This document shows positions 1-8,930 of a stretch of 51,284 nt of DNA, one piece after another (the stretch's first letter is position 1; each line of letters begins with the position of its first letter). The position numbers were made by a program, and so were the translations under genes. Source of the stretch: Planctomycetota bacterium (lineage in GTDB: Bacteria > Planctomycetota > UBA1135 > UBA2386). The notes under the pieces were generated by a model. That model saw nothing but the letters and a program-made list of their open reading frames with translations. It was not told where the DNA came from and searched no databases. The DNA lies in assembly GCA_016795295.1 (NCBI GenBank), contig JAEUHP010000046.1, positions 1 through 51,284 on the forward strand, given 5' to 3'.

Positions 1-64
1 CCCTTGCCGCACCGGCGAGGCACCAGACCCGGTTCGCGCGGCAAGATTTTCCAGTTTGTTATTG

Positions 65-634
<570 letters not shown>

Positions 635-647
<13 letters not shown>

Positions 648-1507
648 CCCGGCCGAAAGCAGGAACCCTTGCGCTAGGCATTGCCATCCTGGCGCTGTTG
701 GTCTGGCTGGGGACTCGAAACCCAGCGGTGCCCGCACCAGCCGCGCCCGGTCAGCAGCCATCGCAACGGACCGTGCCGGCCGTTGCAGACAACCAGGCAG
801 ATGACAGCCGGCAACCCGTTGTCGCCAAGAATCTGGAACCTGCTGCTCGAGAAAACCCGGAGCCGAATGCCGGGACACCCTGGAGCGAGGCTCTAGTGGG
901 CACCCCCGAGAAGTACGGGAGCCTGCCTCACGACCACTTTGGCTATCCCACCGAACTACGCCCCTATCTACACCGGATGCTCAACCCCATGCACTCCTGG
1001 GGAGTCGCCGAGGGCCGAGATCCGGCCAGTGGCTCCTATGTCCCCAAATTGGGCGAGATCCTTAAATCGCTACCGAGTGGTTTCTCAGACCTCGCCAAGC
1101 TGCACGAACCAACCCTGGCTGCCATCGTGCGCAAGTATGCACTCGGTGCGCATCCGATCGAAATCGAGCACTGGCGGTCCCGCTTGCATGCCTACCACCT
1201 CGCCATCGAGAACGGCGACTTCGTGGTGGTTGACAACACCGCTTACCCGATGACTTCCGAGGGCAACCAGGAGCGTGCCGCCAACAACAGGCGTCACCTG
1301 GACCAGCTCAACCTCGGCGTGATGAATCGGGACTACTTCTACGTCACCTCGAGCAGCCGCTCACGCGCCAACGAGGTGGGCATGTACTCCGCGTTGATCT
1401 ACATCACCAGAAACAAGTACCCAGAGCCGTTCCTGCTCCTGGACGAAGTCGTCAAACTGAAGCAACAGGCCGAGCGCGAAGTCCGCGAGTACCTCGGCAT
1501 CCGCTGA
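635..1507 (+). CDS. Membrane-anchored protein of unknown function
   Basis: Predicted 290 residues from the GTG at 635, overlapping the end of the preceding gene by 13 bases; a GTG at 644 is an equally possible start. One N-terminal transmembrane segment (about residues 11-26, Ala/Leu/Ile rich) is followed by a Pro/Ala/Gln-rich spacer to about residue 85, then a soluble domain rich in His, Tyr and Asn. The C-terminal part ends in a charged helix. The topology suggests a domain outside the cytoplasmic membrane held by a single anchor. I do not recognise a family or catalytic motif. Sampled GC here is about 60%, below the 70-73% of the core genes further on, so this end of the window may have been acquired separately. 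Confidence 0.75.
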
Positions 1508-1549
1508 GGCGGGTGGGGCGCGCTCTGGCCATACCACCCCCGGCCCGCT

Positions 1550-1933
1550 TCACGAACCAGCCCCGCCGCCCGCCCCTTCGATCCCCGGACACCGCCGCGC
1601 CGCCGCCGCCAGCGCCGCCGGATCGTCCTTCAGTTCGGGCCAGAACGGCCAGTCGCGGCAGCGCTGTGGCCGCACCGGGTAGATCGAACAGCTCGGCTCT
1701 GCACCGTCGACCAGAAACACGCAGCGGTTGCCGAAGCCGTCCACGAGCCGCTGCCCGTCCGCCGTCACGTAGCGCGAACGGCACGCCGCCTCGCTGAGCC
1801 CCAGGTGCGCGGCGATCGCCGCCACGTCCTGGCTGCCGACCTGCACCACCCCGCCGGGCACCGCGCAGCAGTTGCCCGAGCGCCGGCAGCGGAACTGGAA
1901 CGGATACCCGGGCCGCGCTTGCAGTTCGCTCAT
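1550..1933 (-). CDS. YkgJ-family cysteine-cluster protein
   Basis: 127 residues from the ATG at 1933. The N-terminal half has Phe-x-Cys then SGNCC, and the C-terminal half has CSIYPVRPQRC; these spaced cysteines match the Zn/Fe-chelating YkgJ (CxxCxxCC) family, small proteins of uncertain biochemical role. The start codon overlaps the stop of the upstream kinase gene in an ATGA, so the two are very likely translated together. That pairing suggests a role in the same process as the kinase, or regulation by it, but the sequence does not show which. The C-terminus ends in a Gly-rich tail. The neighbouring gene on the other strand ends 42 bases away. Confidence 0.85.
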   Translation of the reverse strand: MSELQARPGYPFQFRCRRSGNCCAVPGGVVQVGSQDVAAIAAHLGLSEAACRSRYVTADGQRLVDGFGNRCVFLVDGAEPSCSIYPVRPQRCRDWPFWPELKDDPAALAAAARRCPGIEGAGGGAGS

Positions 1934-3006
1934 CGCCCGCGCTCGCGCCGACGGTCGAACAGAGAGGGGCGCCGCGTGCCGAGCCGCGGCCGCTGCTGTT
2001 CGGCGCGCTCTTCGAGCTCGCGCTGCTGGCGCCGCTGCTGCAGGTAGGCATCGACTTCGCGCACCAGGGCCGCCGTGTCCTGGAAGCGGATCTCGCGGTC
2101 CTTGGCCATCGCCTTCTCCAGGAAGTAGTGCAACTGCGGCGAGAGCTGCAGGGCGCGGATCGCCTCGCCCGACAGGGATTCGAGCACTTGCTTGGCCAGC
2201 ACTTCTTCGCTGGTGCGCCCTTCGAACGGCAAGGCGCCGGTGACCAAGTGGTAGAGCGTCGCACCGAGCGCGTAGATGTCGGCACGCACGTCGAGCCCGG
2301 CACTGCCGCGCGCCTGCTCGGGGGCGATGTAGTGCACGGTGCCGGCGGTGGTCGCGCCGTCGCCGCCCTGGCCGACCGGCACGGCGAAGCCGAGGTCGAT
2401 CAACACCGCCCCGCGTTCTTTCGACCACAGGATGTTCCCGGGCTTGACGTCGCGATGCACGAGACCACGCGCGTGCAAGGCGCCGAGGGCCGAGGCCGCC
2501 TCGACCACGATCTGCAGCGCCGCTGCTTCGTCGAGCCGGCCCTGTTCGGCCAGCAGGTCCTGCAGGCACTTGCCGGCCAACAGTTCCATGGCGAAGAAGA
2601 TCGTCTCGCCCTCCTTGGCCACGCGCAGGCCCTTGACCAGGTGCGGATGCGCCAACTCCATCAGGAGCCGCGCTTCTTTGACGAAACGTTCCGCTTCGGC
2701 CGGGTTCGCCGCCAACTCGGCGCGCAGCACTTTCAACGCCACGCGCTGGCCTGAACTGCGGTCGGTGGCGGCGAACACCCGGCCCACGCCACCTTCGCCG
2801 AGCAGCTCGCCGACTTCGTAGCGGCTGAGCACCGGGCGAGTTCCACCTTCGCTGCGCTGCCAGTCCGCCCACTGCGCGGCGGTGCAGGCGCCGTGCTGGA
2901 CCAGGAAGGATCCGGTCGCGCCGGACGCGAGAGCACGACGCGCCAGGTCGGGTGCGAGCAAGCCCTTGTGCACCAGGATCGCCAGCAACTTGGTGTCGGA
3001 GATCAC
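1930..3006 (-). CDS. Soluble Ser/Thr protein kinase
   Basis: 358 residues from a GTG at 3006. Residues 1-60 form a small helical N-terminal region of unknown type. A complete Hanks-type kinase domain follows: Gly-rich loop LGEGGVGRVF (69-78), VALKVL with the ATP lysine (about 92), catalytic loop HRDVKPGN (184-191), DLG in place of DFG (about 204-206), and GTVHYIAPE in the activation segment. After about residue 320 comes a short Gln/Arg/Glu-rich basic tail. There is no transmembrane segment, so it is cytoplasmic, unlike the second kinase in this window. The last codon overlaps the start of the YkgJ-type gene (ATGA). A TAGGCT hexamer sits nine bases before the start, with no clear Shine-Dalgarno sequence. 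Confidence 0.93.
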   Translation of the reverse strand: MISDTKLLAILVHKGLLAPDLARRALASGATGSFLVQHGACTAAQWADWQRSEGGTRPVLSRYEVGELLGEGGVGRVFAATDRSSGQRVALKVLRAELAANPAEAERFVKEARLLMELAHPHLVKGLRVAKEGETIFFAMELLAGKCLQDLLAEQGRLDEAAALQIVVEAASALGALHARGLVHRDVKPGNILWSKERGAVLIDLGFAVPVGQGGDGATTAGTVHYIAPEQARGSAGLDVRADIYALGATLYHLVTGALPFEGRTSEEVLAKQVLESLSGEAIRALQLSPQLHYFLEKAMAKDREIRFQDTAALVREVDAYLQQRRQQRELEERAEQQRPRLGTRRPSLFDRRRERGR

Positions 3007-3015
3007 GAGGCGGGA

Positions 3016-3021
3016 AGCCTA
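3016..3021 (-). promoter_or_regulatory. Candidate -10 hexamer of the kinase gene
   Basis: TAGGCT on the minus strand, nine bases before the GTG start at 3006. No convincing -35 was found. If it is used, the transcript would be nearly leaderless. Confidence 0.3.
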
Positions 3022-3115
3022 CCAAGAAACCCTGCGCAGTTTCCTGGGGCACGCGTCAAGTCGCGCCCCGGCGTGGTTCGAAAATGTCTCCAACCGATAC
3101 CGGCCGAGGCACCGC

Positions 3116-4474
3116 TTGAAGCAACCAGGAGCAGCGTTCGTCATCAAGTACTTCGACCTGATCGACGAGTTCATCAAGGTGCGCTGCTGCTCCGAGGAGC
3201 TGCTCGCCGAACTGCACCAGGCGCCGATCACCAACAAGTCGTCGTACCGCGGGCGCGTGGTGCGCGCTTGCGTGCCCGCGTTCGAGGGTGAGGTGCTCAC
3301 CGCGGTGCGCAAGATGGACGAGGGCTACGACCCCGAGATCGTGGAGGAGCTGCTCTACCAGATCTGCATCGACGTCAATCCGAACCTGGAGATCCACCAG
3401 GTCAGCATTCCCTCGGGCGCGGCGGAGAAAGCCGGCGGCCAGGAGGCCGAGGACCTGTTCCTGCCGCGCCCGGGCAACGACTCGGCGCGGCAGAACCTGT
3501 TCCGCCGCGTCAACCTGCTCGAGCGCAGCCTGAAGCAGCAGATCATCGGCCAGGACGATGCGATCACCGCCCTGGTGCGCGCGGTGAAGAAAGCCGCCGT
3601 CGGGTTGAAGCGCCCCACCCACCCGGTCGGCACGTTCCTGCTGGTCGGGCGCACCGGCACCGGCAAGACCGAACTGGCGAAGGCGCTGGCGCGCAATCTG
3701 TTCGACGATCCCGGCGCGATGATCCGGGTCGACTGCAGCGAGTACGCACTGCCGCACGAGTACGCGAAGCTGATCGGTTCGCCGCCCGGCTACATCGGCC
3801 ACAACGAAGGCGGCTTCCTCACCGAAGCGATCAAGAAGAAGCCCAACTCGGTGGTGCTGTTCGACGAAGTCGAGAAGGCCCACTACAAGGTGCACAACCT
3901 GCTGCTGCAGCTGCTCGACGAGGGCATCATCACCGACAGCAAGGGGCACACGGTGCAGTTCCACCAGGCGCTGATCCTGATGACCAGCAACCTGGGCATC
4001 GAGAAGATCGACGCGGTGCGCACGCGCATGGGCTTCTCCGCAGCGCACCGCCGCCAGAGCCTGAAGGACGTCGACCTGCGCGCGGTGACGCTCGAGGCGC
4101 TGAAGGAGTTCTTCCGCCCCGAGTTCGTGAACCGCATCGACGAAGTGGTGATGTTCAACCCCCTCGACGAGAAGGTCTGCCAGCGCATCGCCGGCAACAT
4201 GCTGCGCGAAGTGGCCGACCTGCTGAAGCGCCGCGGCATCCAGGTCGACTTCTCGCCCGGGGTGCGCGTGTTGCTGGCCAAGCAGGGCTTCTCCGAGGAA
4301 TACGGGGCGCGCGAACTGCGCCGTCTGATCAAACGCCGCATCGAAGACCCTCTCACCGAGATGATCCTCGACCACGACCTCGGGCAGGGTTCGGTGGTGC
4401 ACGTGCGCGTGCGCGGCGGCAGTTACGCGTTCAGTTGCACGGGCGAAACCAAGCGCGCGCTGCAGCCGGCCTGA
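3116..4474 (+). CDS. ClpA/ClpB-type AAA+ ATPase with a single AAA domain
   Basis: I place the start at the TTG at 3116 because GAGG lies six bases upstream and the frame further upstream would run antisense into the kinase gene. That gives 452 residues. Residues 1-125 are a helical region with no family I recognise. The AAA module follows: GRTGTGKT Walker A (178-185), pore-loop-like GYIGH (225-229), VVLFDE Walker B (246-251), MTSNLG sensor 1 (289-294), FRPEFVNRIDE with the arginine finger (333-343), and the ClpB D2-small lid with YGARELRR (396-403). This is the D2 half of a Clp Hsp100 without D1. No ClpP-binding IGF/LGF loop is evident. It is probably an unfoldase or remodelling ATPase whose substrate is set by the N-terminal region. 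Confidence 0.88.
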   Translation: MKQPGAAFVIKYFDLIDEFIKVRCCSEELLAELHQAPITNKSSYRGRVVRACVPAFEGEVLTAVRKMDEGYDPEIVEELLYQICIDVNPNLEIHQVSIPSGAAEKAGGQEAEDLFLPRPGNDSARQNLFRRVNLLERSLKQQIIGQDDAITALVRAVKKAAVGLKRPTHPVGTFLLVGRTGTGKTELAKALARNLFDDPGAMIRVDCSEYALPHEYAKLIGSPPGYIGHNEGGFLTEAIKKKPNSVVLFDEVEKAHYKVHNLLLQLLDEGIITDSKGHTVQFHQALILMTSNLGIEKIDAVRTRMGFSAAHRRQSLKDVDLRAVTLEALKEFFRPEFVNRIDEVVMFNPLDEKVCQRIAGNMLREVADLLKRRGIQVDFSPGVRVLLAKQGFSEEYGARELRRLIKRRIEDPLTEMILDHDLGQGSVVHVRVRGGSYAFSCTGETKRALQPA

Positions 4475-4544
4475 GTCGCGGCTGGACCGCCGGAGCGCCG
4501 CCGACACCACGCCCCGCCAGCACCGAGGCCGCGGCCGGTGTGCG

Positions 4545-5480
4545 TCAACGCTTGCCGCGCAGCTCGGCGACCGCGGCCAGCAGGTGTGCACGTTCCGCCG
4601 CCGCCCGCCCTGGATCGCCCACGTTGCGGCGAGCGATCTTGCCTAGCTCCTCGCGGATGCGCAGGCGCACACACAGATCCACCCAGAGCGCCCCGAGCAC
4701 GCCATAGTGCTTCCTGTAGTAGGCCCGCCGATTCTGGTGCCACAGCACCAGCATCTTGCCGAAGTGCCGCGTGCTGCCGCCGCGATGGTGCAACACCACC
4801 GCGTCGACCAGATACCGGATGCGGCGACCCTTCCGCCACAGCCGCCGGCACAGATCGACGTCGTTGTAGAACAGGCTCAACTGCTCGTCGAGCCCACCGT
4901 ACGCCCGCCACTCCGCGGTGCGCATCACGAACACCGCCCCCGGCGGCTGGGCGACGTCGCGCGAGGTGCGATGGTCGAAGTCGCGCATCAGGTAGCGGTC
5001 TTGCAACCACTTGCCCGGGCCGAACGAGCCCCACCACGAATCGAAGCACAGCGCCGTCCACCACCCAGGAAAACGCTGGCAGGCGTGCTGCACCGACCCG
5101 TCGGGATCCACCAGCATCGGGGCCACGGCGCCGTAGTCGGCGTGCGCGCGCAGGTAGTCGACCAGCGTGTCGAGGGCCCCGGGCCGCACCTCGGTGTCGC
5201 TGTTCAAGGTGCACAGGAACTCGCCCGCTGCCAGCGCCGCGCCCTGGTTGTTGCCGGCCGCGTAGAGGCGGTTCTCGGCATTGCGCACGAGCCGCACGGC
5301 GGGGAACCGGAGCGCGATCGCCTCGGCGCTGCCGTCGTGGCTGCCGTTGTCGACCACGATCACCTCGCGCGCGTGGCGCGGCGTCTCGCCGAACAGGGCG
5401 TCGAGGCAGGCCAGGGTCAGCGCGCGGGTGTTCCAGCTCAACACCACCACCGACAGCACCGGTGCCGGATCGGCAACCAT
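4545..5480 (-). CDS. Family 2 glycosyltransferase
   Basis: 311 residues from the ATG at 5480, with a GTG one codon earlier that would give a GTGA overlap with the upstream gene. The N-terminus has the GT-A fold start LSVVVLSWNTRAL, then EVIVVDNGSHDGS, and LNSDTEV as the DxD-type metal/nucleotide site, followed by the acceptor region with GAVFVMR and FYNDVDLCRRL. This is the rhamnosyl/WbbL-like branch of GT2. It probably adds a sugar from an activated nucleotide donor to a surface glycan at the inner face of the membrane. The stop of the other glycosyltransferase overlaps its start, so the two act in one pathway. Donor and acceptor cannot be told from the sequence. Confidence 0.9.
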   Translation of the reverse strand: MVADPAPVLSVVVLSWNTRALTLACLDALFGETPRHAREVIVVDNGSHDGSAEAIALRFPAVRLVRNAENRLYAAGNNQGAALAAGEFLCTLNSDTEVRPGALDTLVDYLRAHADYGAVAPMLVDPDGSVQHACQRFPGWWTALCFDSWWGSFGPGKWLQDRYLMRDFDHRTSRDVAQPPGAVFVMRTAEWRAYGGLDEQLSLFYNDVDLCRRLWRKGRRIRYLVDAVVLHHRGGSTRHFGKMLVLWHQNRRAYYRKHYGVLGALWVDLCVRLRIREELGKIARRNVGDPGRAAAERAHLLAAVAELRGKR

Positions 5481-6781
5481 CACGATGCCCCGTCCGCCGC
5501 CGGCGGGGGCTCCTTGCGCACCGGCACGCCGAGATGCGACAGGCACTGGTAGCGCCAGCGGCCGAGCTCCTCGAAACGGCCGTCGGTGAGATCGAAGGCC
5601 AAGTAGAAGAACGTCGTGTAGCCGAAGTTGCGGAACATCTCGGCACTCGGGGTCCAACGGTCACCGCTGCCGAACATGCCGCCCGACAGATAGAACCGGC
5701 AGTCGAGCGACATCAGCAGCAAGAACCGTTCGCAGCGCCGCGGCAGCACGATCACCGGCGGCTCGTGGCTCGCGCCGAGATCCTGCATCGGCCCATGCGG
5801 CGGCGCTTTGCGCAGCCGCCGCAGCAGCTTGCTGTGCAAGAGCCAGTGGCAAACGCGCAGCACCAGCGCCCCACGCCAGCCGTACCACTTGCGGAAGTAG
5901 ATCTGCCGGCTCTGGTCGTGCCGCCGCCACATCGTCTCCGGATCGGCCATGCCCGAGCGGTTGACGAAGTGCACGAGCTGCGCGTCCGGCACCTGGGCGA
6001 TGGTGCGGCCCGCCCCGACGATGGTGCGCGACAGGTCGCTGTCTTCGTAGTAGAGCGGGTAACGCTCGTCGAAACGGCCGATGCGCTCGAAGAACTCGCG
6101 ATCGACCAGGAACAGGCACCCCGACATCATCGGCAGCGCGAGCGGCCGCTCGGCCTGCCAGATGCGCAGCCACTGCCGGCACAGACGGTGCTGGTACCAG
6201 CGGCTCAACGAGCGCGAGAACTCGCCGAACGTGGTCACCAGCACGTCGAACAAGGTCGGCAGCGTGTTCGGCGGCAGCCGCCCCATGAAGCTGGGATCCC
6301 AGAAGCCCTTGGGCACCACGATGCCGGCCTTGGGATCGTTCTCGAGGTGGCGCTGCAGCTTGGGGATCAGCCCCGGGGTGAACACCAGGTCGGGATTGCT
6401 GACCAGGATCCAGCGGCCGCGGCTGTGCGCGAGCGCCAAGTTCATGCCCTTGCTGTAGCCGCCGTTCTCGGTGTGCAGGATCAACTGCCCAGCCGACGGA
6501 TCGCCCTGCTGGACGCGGATCGCCGCCAGCTCCGCCTCCAGCATGGCGATGCCCTCTGGGTTGCGGTTCGGCGACAGGTTGTCGACGACCACCACTTCGT
6601 AGGGCATCGGCGAACCATCGGGTCGGGTGGGACCATGTTCGCGCAGCGTGCGCAAGGCGGCCTGGCATTCCCGCCAGGTCATGTAGTTCACGATCAGCAC
6701 CGACAGCTCGGCGCGGGCCGGAGCCTGGGCGACCGGCGGTGCAGCCGCAGCAGCGACGGACTCGCTCACGGGTCCGTTCAC
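5480..6781 (-). CDS. Family 2 glycosyltransferase with an extra C-terminal region
   Basis: 433 residues from a GTG at 6781 that overlaps the stop of the upstream lipoprotein gene (GTGA). After a short Ala/Pro-rich start come the GT2 elements: LSVLIVNYMTWRE, EVVVVDNLSPN, WILVSNPDLVF as the DxD-like site, then MMSGCLFLVDREFF and YYEDSDLSR, typical of rhamnosyltransferase-like enzymes. The catalytic part is followed from about residue 330 by roughly 100 residues with several Phe/Tyr/Arg clusters that I cannot assign. Together with the following glycosyltransferase and the lipoprotein it forms a three-gene overlapping unit, presumably for a cell-surface polysaccharide. Confidence 0.88.
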   Translation of the reverse strand: MNGPVSESVAAAAAPPVAQAPARAELSVLIVNYMTWRECQAALRTLREHGPTRPDGSPMPYEVVVVDNLSPNRNPEGIAMLEAELAAIRVQQGDPSAGQLILHTENGGYSKGMNLALAHSRGRWILVSNPDLVFTPGLIPKLQRHLENDPKAGIVVPKGFWDPSFMGRLPPNTLPTLFDVLVTTFGEFSRSLSRWYQHRLCRQWLRIWQAERPLALPMMSGCLFLVDREFFERIGRFDERYPLYYEDSDLSRTIVGAGRTIAQVPDAQLVHFVNRSGMADPETMWRRHDQSRQIYFRKWYGWRGALVLRVCHWLLHSKLLRRLRKAPPHGPMQDLGASHEPPVIVLPRRCERFLLLMSLDCRFYLSGGMFGSGDRWTPSAEMFRNFGYTTFFYLAFDLTDGRFEELGRWRYQCLSHLGVPVRKEPPPAADGAS

Positions 6782-7227
6782 GGCTTCGCGGCGAGCCGCC
6801 GCGCCAGCTTGTCGGCGATCAGTTCTTCCAGCTCGGTGTGCTGGCCGTCGTTCGACCAGTCGTCCTCGCGCGGCTCCAGGGAATTGCGCAGCTCCTTGAC
6901 CTTCTGCTGCTCGACGCAGAAGCGGACCGGCCACCCCTTCTCGACGGACCCTTCGTCGAGCAACACTTCGGCGCGCAGCCGGAACCGCCCGGGCCGACCC
7001 AGGCCGAGGTGCCGCATGCGCCAGCGGGACTGCCAAATGCCGTAGCCACGGTCGCAGGCGGCTTCGTCGGCGGCGAACCCGCTGTTCTGCACGATGAACG
7101 CCACGCTCTCGTAGCACTCACCCAACGCCATCGGCCCCGAACGCAACTCACGCCAGTCCCGCACGGTGCCGCAGGCACCCAGCAGGCCGAGCAACGCGAC
7201 GAGAACAGGACGGCGGGCGAGCATCAT
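6778..7227 (-). CDS. Small lipoprotein of unknown function
   Basis: 149 residues from the first of two adjacent ATG codons (7227, 7224). A basic start and a hydrophobic stretch end in a lipobox, LLGAC, so the mature protein is lipid-anchored. The rest is a soluble domain of about 120 residues with three more cysteines and an acidic C-terminal helix; I do not recognise it. It is the first gene of a unit with two glycosyltransferases, with a GTGA overlap to the next gene. A TATACT hexamer lies 12 bases before the start on the same strand, in the short divergent gap shared with the HAD gene. Confidence 0.82.
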   Translation of the reverse strand: MMLARRPVLVALLGLLGACGTVRDWRELRSGPMALGECYESVAFIVQNSGFAADEAACDRGYGIWQSRWRMRHLGLGRPGRFRLRAEVLLDEGSVEKGWPVRFCVEQQKVKELRNSLEPREDDWSNDGQHTELEELIADKLARRLAAKP

Positions 7228-7239
7228 GCGCGGGCGAAG

Positions 7240-7245
7240 AGTATA
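7240..7245 (-). promoter_or_regulatory. Candidate -10 hexamer, lipoprotein/glycosyltransferase unit
   Basis: TATACT on the minus strand, a close match to the -10 consensus, 12 bases before the ATG at 7227. No good -35 is visible. The overlapping plus-strand TATATC (7242-7247) may serve the divergent HAD gene, nine bases before its ATG. Confidence 0.35.
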
Positions 7246-7256
7246 TCGGCCGACCG

Positions 7257-7934
7257 ATGGCTGCACCCTCGGCTTTCCTGTTCGACCTCGACGGCACCCT
7301 GGCGGACACGCTGGTCGACATCGCCGCCAGCACCAACCACGTGCGGCACCAGCACGGCTTGCCGGCGTTGGCGCTGCCCGCAGTGCGGGCGCTGGTCGGC
7401 CACGGCGCCCGCTCTCTGCTGGCGCGCGCCCTGGCCGACCGCCTGCCCCCCGAGGGGCCCGAACGGGTGCGGGCCATCGACCTGGCCTTCGCGCTCTACA
7501 CCGAGCACCACGACCGCACCTGCACGACCCACGCGCAGCCGTACCCCGGCGTGCGCGAACACCTGGCCGCGCTCGCCGCAGCGGGGCATGGGCTCGCCGT
7601 GGTCACCAACAAGCCGCGCCGGTTCGCCGTGCCGATCGTCAAGGCCCTGGGCCTCGACCGCTGGTTGCCGGTGGTGGTCGGCGGCGACGACGCCGCAGCC
7701 CTGAAGCCCGATCCGGCGCCGCTGCGCCTCGCGCTCGAGCGGCTCGGCGCGATGGCGGCCGGTGCGTGCATGGTCGGCGACGGCTTGCCCGACCTGCGCG
7801 CCGGCAAAGCCCTCGGCGTCCGCACCATCGCCTGCTTGTACGGTTACGGCGATCCGGTGGCCTTGCAGGCCGAAGGTGCCGACGGCTACTGGACGGCGTT
7901 CGGCGGGCCCAGCGCTACGCACCGCCCCCACTAG
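7257..7934 (+). CDS. HAD-superfamily phosphatase, phosphoglycolate phosphatase type
   Basis: 225 residues. Motif I is FDLDGTLAD with the catalytic aspartates at residues 10 and 12; motif II is VTNKP (116-120); the lysine motif is KPDP (150-153); motif III is GDGLPD (174-179). A helical cap lies between residues 15 and 95, as in the Gph branch that hydrolyses 2-phosphoglycolate and related small phosphoesters. The exact substrate is not fixed by sequence. The start follows a TATATC hexamer by nine bases with no Shine-Dalgarno. Its TAG stop lies in a palindromic CTAG that also holds the stop of the convergent HD-GYP gene. Confidence 0.9.
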   Translation: MAAPSAFLFDLDGTLADTLVDIAASTNHVRHQHGLPALALPAVRALVGHGARSLLARALADRLPPEGPERVRAIDLAFALYTEHHDRTCTTHAQPYPGVREHLAALAAAGHGLAVVTNKPRRFAVPIVKALGLDRWLPVVVGGDDAAALKPDPAPLRLALERLGAMAAGACMVGDGLPDLRAGKALGVRTIACLYGYGDPVALQAEGADGYWTAFGGPSATHRPH

Positions 7935-8851
7935 GTCCGGAACATCCGCACCAAGCCGGCGGCGCACCGTTCGTCGAAGCAACCGCGATAGGCCTGGGCC
8001 AGCACGCGCAAGGCCTCGTAGACGCTGCGGCGCACCCCGCCGCCGGTGTAGACCTTGTCGAAGGCGTTGACCATGCCGACCACCCGCGCCAGTTCGGGAA
8101 TCTGCAACCCAGCGGTGCCGAACGGATAACCACTGCCGTCCCAGCGCTCGTGGTGGGCGCGCGCCGCTTCGACCACCGGAGCCGGCAAGCCGAGGCCCTG
8201 CAGCAACGCCGCACCGCGCAGCGTGTGTTCGGGGTCGTGCTCGATCGTCTCGTAGCCGACTCGACCGATGTCGTGCAGCAACCCGGCGAGCCCAGCCGTG
8301 GCCAGCAGGTTGCCGTCGGCCGACAACACCAGCTTGGCGAGCCCCATGGTCAAGAGACCCGTGCGCAGGCTGTGCTGCGCCAGTCCGGGGGTTGCACCGA
8401 GGACCCTGCGCACGGCCGTGAAACCCTGGTTCTCGCGCAGCAGGAAGCCGCTGGTGGCGAACAGCACCTTCTGCGCGCGCTGCACCGCGGCACGCGTCGG
8501 CGGTCCCTGCAGCAGCTCGTCTGCGACCAGCGCCGCCACCCCGGCCAGCACACTGGCGCGCGCCTCGACCGGCGCCGTGCGTTCGCGCAGCAAGCTGTCG
8601 AGCGCGTGCTCGACCCGTTCGCAGTAGGCCGCGCGATCGCCGTCGCGCACGAACAGGCCGGCGATGCCTTCGGCCTGGAGCCGGCCGAGGTGCGATTCGT
8701 CGAGCGGGGTGCCCGCCGGCCGGTACAGCACCCAGGTGTCGTCGGCGGTGCGCAGGTAGAGCGGAAACGGCACGGGCGTACGCGCCACCAGCCCAGCGAA
8801 GGGAACCGGTGTGTAGGGCGCGCGCTCTGGAGCGACCGTGGCCGAGGACAT
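7931..8851 (-). CDS. HD-GYP domain protein, probable cyclic-di-GMP phosphodiesterase
   Basis: 306 residues from the ATG at 8851; an upstream in-frame extension has no similarity to the family. The N-terminal about 100 residues include a segment (PFPLYLRT ... LFVRDGD) typical of the DUF3391-like region that precedes HD-GYP domains. The C-terminal half has LHDIGRVG as the HD signature and HHERWDGSGYPFG as the GYP signature, then ARVVGMVNAFD. HD-GYP enzymes hydrolyse cyclic-di-GMP through a metal centre. The K of the usual HDIGK is R here, which may change activity. No membrane segment or receiver domain is present, so the input signal must come through the N-terminal part. Confidence 0.9.
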   Translation of the reverse strand: MSSATVAPERAPYTPVPFAGLVARTPVPFPLYLRTADDTWVLYRPAGTPLDESHLGRLQAEGIAGLFVRDGDRAAYCERVEHALDSLLRERTAPVEARASVLAGVAALVADELLQGPPTRAAVQRAQKVLFATSGFLLRENQGFTAVRRVLGATPGLAQHSLRTGLLTMGLAKLVLSADGNLLATAGLAGLLHDIGRVGYETIEHDPEHTLRGAALLQGLGLPAPVVEAARAHHERWDGSGYPFGTAGLQIPELARVVGMVNAFDKVYTGGGVRRSVYEALRVLAQAYRGCFDERCAAGLVRMFRT

Positions 8852-8930
8852 CGCCCGGTGGCATCGGCGGCTCGGCGCCACGCACTGGATCGCGGCGCGT
8901 GCCGCCGATGGCATGGCCGGAACCGATCCG

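Noticed and set aside
3071..3095. GGTTCGAAAATG as the T-loop of a tRNA gene
   Set aside because: No acceptor stem or anticodon arm can be folded around it.
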